A stretch of 38,832 bases of DNA from Alistipes sp. UBA928 (GTDB lineage: Bacteria > Bacteroidota > Bacteroidia > Bacteroidales > Rikenellaceae): assembly GCA_002293665.1 (NCBI GenBank), contig DBDQ01000109.1, forward strand, positions 1-38,832. The letters run 5' to 3'. The position numbers and the translations under genes are program-made. A model generated the notes under the pieces. It searched no databases. It worked only from the letters and a program-made list of their open reading frames with translations, and was not told where the DNA came from. Below, piece by piece: positions 25,801 through 33,186 of the stretch; position 1 is the stretch's first letter; each line of letters starts with the position of its first letter.

Positions 25801-27513
25801 ATGAGAAAAAAGATGAAAAGAAATAATTACATATTGACGGCGCTCGCTACTCTGTTTCTCGCAGGGTGTGTGGATCTCAACTACCATGAAGGTACGAGCC
25901 GCGACGAGGAGTGGACATATAACAATCCCAGAATCGGTATCAAGGGTATGATATGGGATGTCTACTCTCAAATGTTCAATGAGTTAGAGTTGATAAACAA
26001 TGACGACTACAACGGAGCGCTCAAAGCCTCTGCTACCGACGAGGCGGAGTTCGCAACCTCCCTGTCCGAGATCCACAAGTACTCTAATGGGGGATGGAAT
26101 CCCGCCAATCCCTTTTCGAGTACCTGGCAGACCTCCTACCGTGCGATAGCCGAGATACACACATATCTGGAGAAAATCGACCAGTTGGATCTTACTCCTT
26201 ACCAGTACGATACCGACTACGAAACTCTGGTGAGGCAGTATGAACTGTTTCCATACGAGTTGAGGTTCCTGCGCGCCTACTTCTATTTCGAGCTTGCCAG
26301 AGCCTACGGCGACGTACCTTTGGTAACCACCACTCTCACCAACGTTCAGGCTAACAGTGTCACCCGGACTCCGGTTCAGGATGTGTTCAAATTCATTGTG
26401 GAAGAGTGTGACGCCATTGCCGAGTATCTGCCCTATTCCTACAAGAACGAGCCTTTTTCGGAGATAGGCCGCGCCACCCGGGCGGCGGTGTTGGGTCTCA
26501 AAGCCCGCGCCCTGCTCTACGCTGCATCTCCTCTATTCAACACCAATAGCGACAAGGAGCGTTGGAAAGAGGCTGCCGTCGCTGCAAAAGATCTGATCGA
26601 CAGAGCAGCCGGTTGGGGACTTGCGCTGGGTGATTATGGTGCGCTGTGGGGGCACAATGCTTTCTTCGGCCAGGAGATCATCATAGGTTTGGGCGTTTCA
26701 GCCAACAACGAGTTTGAAAAGGACAACTATCCGGTGGGTGTCGAAGGCGGAAATTCGGGCAACTGCCCCTCTCAATCGCTGGTGGATGCCTACGAATATC
26801 AGAACAACGGGGAAACTTTCAAACAGAGGCACCCCGGATCGGTGAACATCACCACCGAGAATCCTTATGAAGGTCTCGATCCGCGATTTGCTCTCACCGT
26901 GGTGAAGGATGGCGACAGTTGGCCCATCAACAGCAGCCAGTCGAGACCCGTAGAAGCGTGGTCGGGCGGAATGAACGGTTTGCCCAAATACGGCGGCACA
27001 CCGACGAGCTACTATCTTAGGAAGTTCGTCGACGGCAACAGTGTGACCACATATAATAATCAGACCTCATATCGCCACACCTGGATCGTGATGCGCCTCG
27101 CCGAGGTATATCTCAATTACGCCGAAGCGATGTTCAACTACTATGGCGATGCCGACGCGAAGGGCGATTTGGGAATGTCGGCCAACGAAGCCGTCAACAT
27201 GCTCCGTAACCGTCCGGATATTATGATGCCCGAATTTTCGGGAAGCGAAGGATGGCAGGAGCGCTACATGCGCGAACGCATGGTAGAGTTTGCTTTCGAG
27301 GACCAGCGTTTTTGGGATGTCCGCAGATGGAAGAAGGGCAGTGATTTCTTCAAGGAGATCGGTCTTGCCAATCTTGTGAAATCGGCCAACGGAGATATTG
27401 TCCTGAACAGAACCACAAAGACCCGTCGATGGGAAGAGAAATACAACCTCTATCCCATTCCGCAGTCGGAGTTGCAGAAAAACAAGAGTCTGGTGCAAAA
27501 CCCCGGATGGTAG
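25801..27513 (+). CDS. susD: SusD-family glycan-binding lipoprotein 2
   Basis: This 570-residue lipoprotein has its lipidation site at Cys23 (LFLAGC). An internal ATG five codons in (25813) is an alternative start. SusD features are ELRFLRAYFYFELARAYGDVPLVTTTLT near residue 155, ATRAAVLGLKARALLYAASPLFNTNSDKERW near 225, and near the C terminus TWIVMRLAEVYLNYAEAMFNYYGD, RERMVEFAFEDQRFWDVRRWKKG and YPIPQSELQKN. The last three segments are strongly conserved in the family. It forms the partner lid of SusC2. The surface-binding lipoprotein gene begins 15 bases later. Confidence 0.94.
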   Translation: MRKKMKRNNYILTALATLFLAGCVDLNYHEGTSRDEEWTYNNPRIGIKGMIWDVYSQMFNELELINNDDYNGALKASATDEAEFATSLSEIHKYSNGGWNPANPFSSTWQTSYRAIAEIHTYLEKIDQLDLTPYQYDTDYETLVRQYELFPYELRFLRAYFYFELARAYGDVPLVTTTLTNVQANSVTRTPVQDVFKFIVEECDAIAEYLPYSYKNEPFSEIGRATRAAVLGLKARALLYAASPLFNTNSDKERWKEAAVAAKDLIDRAAGWGLALGDYGALWGHNAFFGQEIIIGLGVSANNEFEKDNYPVGVEGGNSGNCPSQSLVDAYEYQNNGETFKQRHPGSVNITTENPYEGLDPRFALTVVKDGDSWPINSSQSRPVEAWSGGMNGLPKYGGTPTSYYLRKFVDGNSVTTYNNQTSYRHTWIVMRLAEVYLNYAEAMFNYYGDADAKGDLGMSANEAVNMLRNRPDIMMPEFSGSEGWQERYMRERMVEFAFEDQRFWDVRRWKKGSDFFKEIGLANLVKSANGDIVLNRTTKTRRWEEKYNLYPIPQSELQKNKSLVQNPGW

Positions 27514-27528
27514 CCAATTACTTAACCA

Positions 27529-29280
27529 ATGACAAGTATGAAAAGAAATAGCTTTATCCGAACTATGGCCGTCATGGCTGTGACCGCCATCGGCCTTGCC
27601 TTCGGTTCGTGCCAAAGAGGTATCGACGGCGGCGAAGAATCCACGGGACTCGCTATCAAAGTGTACAGCCCTACCAAAGTGATCCAGGGGCAGGTTGTGA
27701 CCATCAACGGTACAAGTCTCGACGAGGTGACTTCGGTCGTTTTTCCGGGGGGTATAGGTGTGACCGATATTACGGTTCTCGGCAACGGACAGATCAGTGT
27801 GGTCACCCCCGCCGGCGTTGCCGCCGAGGGAGGAGAACTTACCGTGAAGGCTGGCGATATGTCGGCCACGGCCCGCGTGCCCATGACCGTCGGAAAGCCC
27901 GAGTTCAGGACGATCTCGTATCCCGATTCGGAAGGTGGCCCCGGTGCGTGGCTCACGGTCGATTTGCTCATAACGGGAATCGACCTCGAATTTATAGAAC
28001 AGGCTGTATTCCCCGGCAAAGAGGGCGACATCACGATAAATGCTCTCGATTTCGTTCGCAAGGCGAACAACATGTTGAAGATCAAAGTGCCTGTCGGTAT
28101 TAAGGAGGGTACGGCGAAAATTCAACTGTTTGCTTGTAACGGTGCGAAATTGGAGACCTCCGAAGTGCTTTTGGTCGATGCTATACCGGGAATCAAAGAA
28201 CCGCTCGAAGGAGAATGGGTTTGGGCTTCGTCCGGATCGTGGGGCAACGGAGGATATATGGCAAGTACAGGTCCTGCATGGTGGATTGTGAATGTAGGGC
28301 CCGATCTTGATGCACAGGGAGCCGTTTCCGGAGAAGGCCTGCCCGAATCGAGCATGACATTTACCCGCACCGAATTGACACTGAACCGTGCCGACGGCAC
28401 ATCTAAGAAAGGACTGTATAAACTCGACATGACGGTTACGAAACCCGGTTGGTCAATCGGCCAGTTGACAACCTCGGATGTGACCGTGTTGGTTGGCAGA
28501 TGGCCTGTCGCGGATGCCCAACACGACATCTATGCTTACGATGTGTTGGAACTCACCGACAGCCGTCTTGTATTGGCTTATGCTCCCGAGGGAACTGCAG
28601 CGTGGGATACCGGATATTTCTGGGTGTTTGAGCGCAAGGGTGCCGCAGCGGCTGCCTATCCCGTTGACCTCGACCTATCGCAGGGGCAAATGGTAAAGTT
28701 GGAAGGCATAGACAATATTGCCGATTATTGGATAGATCCCGATTTCTTCACCCGCCTGGATGGCTCGGACAACCAGTTTACTTTTCAGGCAGCCGCCGGC
28801 ACCTACCGTATCGACGCCGACAAGAACCTCAAATATTTCAAGATCGAAGCTTTGTCGAATGGCGAGCCTGCCACCACACAGGCCGACGGCTCGGGTGTAG
28901 TGTGGATCATTGGCGACGGAGGCATCGGTAAACCCTCCGCGGCGGCAAAGGGTATTAGCTGGACTCCCGACAACGCGCTTTGCATGGCTCCGATTGGTGG
29001 CAAGAAGTACCGCATAACTCTCGTTGCGGGAGAACAGATCGGCACCGATGCCATCAACTTCAAGTTCTTCCACCAGAAGGGTTGGGGTGGTGAGTTCACC
29101 AACGAACATGTTACCACCACGAGTGATTTGATCGTTTTGGGAGACGGTAACAACGGCGCCGATCCGGGCAACCTGATGCTTGCTCCAGGCGTGACACTTG
29201 AAAGCGGCAAGGCCTACGAGTTTATTCTCGATGTGTCGGGAGGAAGCGGCGCTGCAGTTCTGTCGGTCACCGCGAAGTGA
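27529..29280 (+). CDS. Surface glycan-binding lipoprotein with TIG and SusF-like domains
   Basis: This 583-residue lipoprotein has its lipidation site at Cys28 (AFGSC); a start three codons later (27538) is possible. Residues about 40-120 are an IPT/TIG Ig-like domain (SPTKVIQGQVVTINGTSL). Residues 122-215 look like a second TIG-type domain. Residues about 220-370 form a beta-rich module that I do not recognise (EGEWVWASSGSWGNGGYMAS), with many Trp and Tyr. Residues 375-583 resemble SusE/SusF-type modules (DUF5121-like: DADKNLKYFKIEAL, DGSGVVWIIGDGGIGKPS). The position right after SusD2 is the usual place for a surface glycan-binding protein. Exposed aromatics would bind the polymer at the cell surface, which is inferred from position and composition. 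A terminator follows at 29309. Confidence 0.8.
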   Translation: MTSMKRNSFIRTMAVMAVTAIGLAFGSCQRGIDGGEESTGLAIKVYSPTKVIQGQVVTINGTSLDEVTSVVFPGGIGVTDITVLGNGQISVVTPAGVAAEGGELTVKAGDMSATARVPMTVGKPEFRTISYPDSEGGPGAWLTVDLLITGIDLEFIEQAVFPGKEGDITINALDFVRKANNMLKIKVPVGIKEGTAKIQLFACNGAKLETSEVLLVDAIPGIKEPLEGEWVWASSGSWGNGGYMASTGPAWWIVNVGPDLDAQGAVSGEGLPESSMTFTRTELTLNRADGTSKKGLYKLDMTVTKPGWSIGQLTTSDVTVLVGRWPVADAQHDIYAYDVLELTDSRLVLAYAPEGTAAWDTGYFWVFERKGAAAAAYPVDLDLSQGQMVKLEGIDNIADYWIDPDFFTRLDGSDNQFTFQAAAGTYRIDADKNLKYFKIEALSNGEPATTQADGSGVVWIIGDGGIGKPSAAAKGISWTPDNALCMAPIGGKKYRITLVAGEQIGTDAINFKFFHQKGWGGEFTNEHVTTTSDLIVLGDGNNGADPGNLMLAPGVTLESGKAYEFILDVSGGSGAAVLSVTAK

Positions 29281-29308
29281 TAAAATCTAAGAACCATTGA
29301 AAACCGGA

Positions 29309-29344
29309 GGAGAAAGCCGGCGACATGTCGGCTTTCTCCTTTTT
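29309..29344 (+). terminator. Rho-independent terminator after the SGBP gene
   Basis: An 11-base stem (GGAGAAAGCCG, 29309-29319, pairing with CGGCTTTCTCC, 29329-29339) encloses a nine-base loop and is followed by five T residues (29340-29344). It ends the SusCD-SGBP transcript, or lets only part of it reach the NagX-like gene 13 bases further on. Confidence 0.85.
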
Positions 29345-29356
29345 AATCACAACACT

Positions 29357-30595
29357 ATGAACAATCTGTCAAAAATAGATTTCACGCGACGCGATGCCGG
29401 TATCGACCTGCTCAGGGCCTTGACTATGTTCGTGATGATCTTTGTCAACGACCTTTGGTCGATCCACGACTATCCTCGATGGTTGGGGCATGCCGCCGGA
29501 GGAGAAGATTTTATGGGGCTGGCGGACGTGGTCTTTCCCTGTTTTTTATTCGTGGTGGGAATGTCTATACCTTTTGCCGTCGAGCGTCGTTTTGCCAAAG
29601 GTTTTTCGGGCGAATCCACGGTCGGACATATTCTGTCCCGCACCTTTGCGCTGCTTGTAATGGGGGTATTCATAGTCAACTCCGAAGCGGGTTTATCTCC
29701 GGAGGTGCCTTATTCGATGGGCGTATACCGGATATTAATGGTTGCGGGCTTTATATGCGTGTGGAATCAATATCCGCATACCGACAGCCGTGTGCGGCAG
29801 TGGCTGTTCGCCGCCCTGAAGGTGATTGGGGTTTTGACCCTCGGTTTTTTGGCTGTCACTTTTCGCGACCCCGAAGGTGGGGTGTTCGCAACACGCTGGT
29901 GGGGTATTCTCGGATTGATAGGCTGGAGCTATCTCTTTTGCGCTACGGTGTATGTCCTGTTGCGCGGGAAGCTCCCGTGGCTCGCAGGGGTTTTGATCTC
30001 GCTGATCGTTGTCTGCATACTGACCTCGCGCATGAACGAAGCCTGGGGCGGGCGGGCGATCCTCGATCTGCCGTGGCCCAACTTCTTAGACACTTTTTTG
30101 AACAATGTGCTTCACGTGGACAACGGAGGACTGCCCGCCTTCACAATGGGCGGAATACTGTTTTCTCTGCTTTGTGCCAAATACCGTGACCTCGATGTGC
30201 GTAAGAAAGCGCTGTGGGTCGCTGTTGCCATAGTGTTTCTTTGTGCGGCGGGTTTTGTGGCCCGCAAGTTCTGGATACTCTCCAAGATCGGCGCCACTCC
30301 TCCCTGGATATTCTACGTGACCGCAATAGCCGTCGGCATGTATGCGCTGCTAACCTTTATGTCGGAGCGGGGTTGGGCAGGTTGGATGAAGGTGATCGCT
30401 CCTGCGGGAACAGCCACTCTCACCTGCTATCTGGTGCCCTATTTCGCCTACGCGCTCATGGGCTTCGTCGGATTTTCGTTTCCCGACTGGTCGATCCACG
30501 GCGTTGCAGGGATAGTCAAGTGTTTGTGTTTCTCGCTCGTAGTGATCGGCGTGACGTGGCTCCTCGGCCGCCTGAATATTAAATTAAAGATATAA
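29357..30595 (+). CDS. NagX-like membrane protein (HGSNAT/DUF5009 family)
   Basis: The protein has 412 residues from the ATG at 29357 (MNNLSKIDFTRRDAGIDLLRALTMF). The frame is open from 29297, but that extension would run through the terminator. There are about ten to eleven membrane helices. The family is that of heparan-alpha-glucosaminide N-acetyltransferase (PF07786/DUF5009). It shows the N-terminal R-x-x-G-I-D-L-L-R motif, a His in a periplasmic loop near residue 50 (WLGHAAGG) and DVVFPCFLFVVGMSIPF. Bacterial NagX proteins are found in chitin and GlcNAc regulons, and a role in amino-sugar transport or acetylation at the inner membrane has been proposed. No direct biochemistry can be inferred here. 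The GH10-like gene follows after 10 bases. Confidence 0.82.
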   Translation: MNNLSKIDFTRRDAGIDLLRALTMFVMIFVNDLWSIHDYPRWLGHAAGGEDFMGLADVVFPCFLFVVGMSIPFAVERRFAKGFSGESTVGHILSRTFALLVMGVFIVNSEAGLSPEVPYSMGVYRILMVAGFICVWNQYPHTDSRVRQWLFAALKVIGVLTLGFLAVTFRDPEGGVFATRWWGILGLIGWSYLFCATVYVLLRGKLPWLAGVLISLIVVCILTSRMNEAWGGRAILDLPWPNFLDTFLNNVLHVDNGGLPAFTMGGILFSLLCAKYRDLDVRKKALWVAVAIVFLCAAGFVARKFWILSKIGATPPWIFYVTAIAVGMYALLTFMSERGWAGWMKVIAPAGTATLTCYLVPYFAYALMGFVGFSFPDWSIHGVAGIVKCLCFSLVVIGVTWLLGRLNIKLKI

Positions 30596-30605
30596 ATATC
30601 TCGAA

Positions 30606-31961
30606 ATGAAAAAATCGCTCTTTATCGTTTTCGTCTCTGTCGTCGCATGTTTTTCCGCATGTAGCGGCCCGAAAAGTGTGGATAAGACATATCCGATGTT
30701 TTGGACGTGGCTCGACTATCGTCCCGGCATGAATCTCGACTCGATGTGTGTTGTGATGAAAGAGGCGGGGATCGACGGTCTGATGCTCAATGCTCCCACT
30801 CCTGACGACTATCGCGTCGCGATCCCCGTTGCCAACTCCCACGGCATAGAGGTTTACGCGTGGCTGTGGACTATGAACCTCGAACACGACAGCGCGACGA
30901 TCCTGCGCGACCATCCCGAATGGCTCGAGGTCAACCGTCTCGGATCGAGTCTTGCCGACGCCCCGGCTTATGTCGGTTATTACCGGTTCTTAAGTCCCGC
31001 CATTCCCGAGGTGCGGGAGTATATCAAGAACAAGGTGCGCGCCTACTGCGAAGTCGATGGGCTCGAAGGCATTGCCATCGACTACCACCGCATGGTCGAT
31101 GTGATACTGCCCACGACCCTTTGGCCGAACTACGATGTGGTGCAGGACAAAGAGTATCCGGAGTTCGATTATGGCTACAATCCCGCAATGATCGAAAAAT
31201 TCAAGGCGCTGCATGGCTACGACCCGCGCGAACGGGTCGACCCGTCCACCGACGAGAAATGGCTGCAATTCCGCTGCGACCAGATCACAGAAGTCGCTAA
31301 CGAGATCGCCGAGGTAGTGCACTCCTACGGCAAAAAGATGGCCGCCTCACCGTTTCCCACTCCTGAAATGTCGCGCAAGATGGTGCGTCAGGATTGGGGC
31401 AAATGGAACCTCGACATAGTGTTCCCCATGGTTTACCTCGATTTCTACACGGGCGACGCCAGTTTCGTCGCCGACTGTACCCTCGACAATGTCAGCCAGA
31501 AAAACCCGATGACAACGCTCTATACCGGAATGTGGGCCCACAACGATCAGGTGATGTTCGAAAGCATGGACGCCGCGCTCAACAATGGCGCCGAAGGAGT
31601 AGCCATATTCACGGTCAAAGTCCTGCGTTCGCCGGAGATACGCGCCCGGTTCAAAAGCTATGCCGACAGTGTGCGAACTCTGCGTGACAATGGGGTATTC
31701 CCCGTCGACACGAAAGGCCGGGAAGTGAACACCGATCCGTTCGCCAACACCGGCGTCATGTCGTTGGTGGAGGCGGAAATGCACAAACACCTGCACGACG
31801 ACGCGCTGCAACTTGGCAATTATACTCTGGTCGACGAACATGGCGTCACTAAAGTTTACAGGGTGACTGATGCCAAAAGTGGAGTGTCGTTCGAGGTGAC
31901 TTTCTACTTCTATGGCGGGGTGATATCGGGTTGGAGTGTGAAGCCCGAATCCGCTATATGA
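30606..31961 (+). CDS. GH10-like putative glycoside hydrolase lipoprotein
   Basis: This 451-residue protein has a lipoprotein signal ending in FSAC (Cys19). It has a TIM-barrel of the GHL10/family-10-like type: FWTWLDYRPGMNLDSMCVVMKEAGIDGLMLNAP, SHGIEVYAWLWTMN, VDGLEGIAIDYHRMVD with a candidate catalytic Asp, MAASPFPTPEMSR and DIVFPMVYLDFYTGD. The last 80 residues (NTGVMSLVEAEMHKHLHDDALQLGNYTLVDEHG) look like a separate small domain. Substrate and activity are unknown; this group is not an established CAZy family member by eye. It lies 10 bases after the NagX-like gene. Its last eight bases overlap the 3' end of the convergent SemiSWEET gene. Confidence 0.72.
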   Translation: MKKSLFIVFVSVVACFSACSGPKSVDKTYPMFWTWLDYRPGMNLDSMCVVMKEAGIDGLMLNAPTPDDYRVAIPVANSHGIEVYAWLWTMNLEHDSATILRDHPEWLEVNRLGSSLADAPAYVGYYRFLSPAIPEVREYIKNKVRAYCEVDGLEGIAIDYHRMVDVILPTTLWPNYDVVQDKEYPEFDYGYNPAMIEKFKALHGYDPRERVDPSTDEKWLQFRCDQITEVANEIAEVVHSYGKKMAASPFPTPEMSRKMVRQDWGKWNLDIVFPMVYLDFYTGDASFVADCTLDNVSQKNPMTTLYTGMWAHNDQVMFESMDAALNNGAEGVAIFTVKVLRSPEIRARFKSYADSVRTLRDNGVFPVDTKGREVNTDPFANTGVMSLVEAEMHKHLHDDALQLGNYTLVDEHGVTKVYRVTDAKSGVSFEVTFYFYGGVISGWSVKPESAI

Positions 31962-32250
31962 CGCTCCTTCGGATTCCCGGTTTGTCTTTCCCTGTAACGG
32001 TGTTATACGCCTTAACGATTAAGATGTAGGTTATGGGGATCAGCGACAGCGCGTTGGCGATGATCAACGGCCCGTCTTTCAAGAGTATGCCATAGACGAG
32101 CCAAAGTGTTATGGCTACTTCGACTATGCAATACATTGCCAGAGAGATGCTTTGGGTGTCGCCGGAGCGCAGTACTTTTACTGCCTGCGGAAATTGATTG
32201 AGGATCGAGAGTACTGTTGCCGCATAGCCGATAAACAGAGTGAGCGTCAT
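31954..32250 (-). CDS. SemiSWEET sugar transporter
   Basis: This 98-residue protein has three membrane helices (about 3-22, 36-57 and 62-80). The PQ-loop signature FPQAVKVLRSGDTQSIS lies after helix 1, typical of SemiSWEET (MtN3/saliva family) half-transporters, which work as homodimers to move sugars across the inner membrane by facilitated diffusion. Length and topology are normal for the family. The gene lies 26 bases downstream of the ThuA-like gene on the same strand, so they probably share a transcript. The substrate is unknown. It is convergent with the GH10-like gene and overlaps its end by eight bases. Confidence 0.87.
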   Translation of the reverse strand: MTLTLFIGYAATVLSILNQFPQAVKVLRSGDTQSISLAMYCIVEVAITLWLVYGILLKDGPLIIANALSLIPITYILIVKAYNTVTGKDKPGIRRSVI

Positions 32251-32276
32251 AACTGTAGTGTTTTAGTGACAGGATA

Positions 32277-33107
32277 CTATTTTTGAAACGGGTCGCCATG
32301 CGGGTCGCGGCTCACGACCCAGCGAAAAGCATTCACGAATAGCAGATTCTGGGTCGCGTCGCCAAAGGCAGCCTCGTTGTGACCCATGTTCAGGTATATC
32401 ATTCGATAGCGGGTGTTTGTCCACACGACAGGCCAGTCTCCCCACTTTACGACATCCTTGATGCCCAAAGGATAATTGTCAGGCGACATGGAGAGTAATA
32501 CCTCCACGTCGGGATTTTCGCGCGGCGATGGTGTCCATTGATACCACTCGCTTTCGGGAGCTATGAAATTAGAAGGCAGGTTTTTGGTTACGGGATGATC
32601 GTGGCCTTCAACGTCGAGTTTGACAGGCTGGGCCGGCCAGTTGTTGCAATAGAAGACTCCGCCGCCTAAAAAATCCACGAACCACGGCCAACCGGTATTA
32701 CGGTCGTTGTATGCCGCCACGTGAAAACCCATCCAGCCGCCGCCGTTCTCCATATATTTTTCAAAGACATCGCGCTGGGTCTTCCCGGCGGGATAACCGT
32801 TGAGCATTACCACTATATTGTAATCCTTGAGAGTCTCGTAGGGATATTGCGTCATGTCGGTTGTCACGTCGAGCACGAAACCGTCGCCGTAATTGAGTTT
32901 TTTGAAGAACTCCACCCCTCGCAGGGCGAAATCGACGTGGGCCGATTCGGCATTGTTGGTATAGTACACCAGTGCTTTGAAACGCGGGGCACGTGCGTAA
33001 TTTGCCGGATACTCTCCGGCCTTTTCCGAATTTTGTGCGTGTACATTTCCGACACACATAAACGACATCAATGAGAACAGGATCGGGATCGAAATGAAAT
33101 TTTTCAT
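32277..33107 (-). CDS. Secreted ThuA-like protein
   Basis: This 276-residue protein has a signal peptide (cut near VHAQ, residue 25) and a ThuA-like domain. It shows FKALVYYTNNAESAHVDFALRGVEFFKKLNYGDGF, the motif GGGWMGFHVAAYND and near the C terminus RYRMIYLNMGHNEAAF. It is thus periplasmic or extracellular and not lipidated. ThuA-like proteins are glutamine-amidotransferase-fold proteins of sugar metabolism without a settled reaction. It is clearly homologous to, but not a close copy of, the lipoprotein at 11284-12030. It is first in a two-gene unit with SemiSWEET, preceded by a fair promoter at 33140-33170. Confidence 0.82.
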   Translation of the reverse strand: MKNFISIPILFSLMSFMCVGNVHAQNSEKAGEYPANYARAPRFKALVYYTNNAESAHVDFALRGVEFFKKLNYGDGFVLDVTTDMTQYPYETLKDYNIVVMLNGYPAGKTQRDVFEKYMENGGGWMGFHVAAYNDRNTGWPWFVDFLGGGVFYCNNWPAQPVKLDVEGHDHPVTKNLPSNFIAPESEWYQWTPSPRENPDVEVLLSMSPDNYPLGIKDVVKWGDWPVVWTNTRYRMIYLNMGHNEAAFGDATQNLLFVNAFRWVVSRDPHGDPFQK

Positions 33108-33139
33108 AACGGCATATAAAGTTTCAGGTTATTGACATG

Positions 33140-33170
33140 CAAAGTTATGATTTTCCTGCAAATATGCAAT
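33140..33170 (-). promoter_or_regulatory. Candidate promoter for ThuA-SemiSWEET
   Basis: On the minus strand: ATTG (33167-33170; one mismatch to TTTG), a 19-base spacer, then TAACTTTG (33140-33147), a perfect TAnnTTTG. The start codon is 33 bases downstream. Confidence 0.55.
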
Positions 33171-33186
33171 AGTAATTGCGGCTCAA

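Noticed and set aside
29297..29356. Longer N terminus of the NagX-like protein
   Set aside because: The extension encodes no hydrophobic or conserved residues and is formed by the terminator stem.
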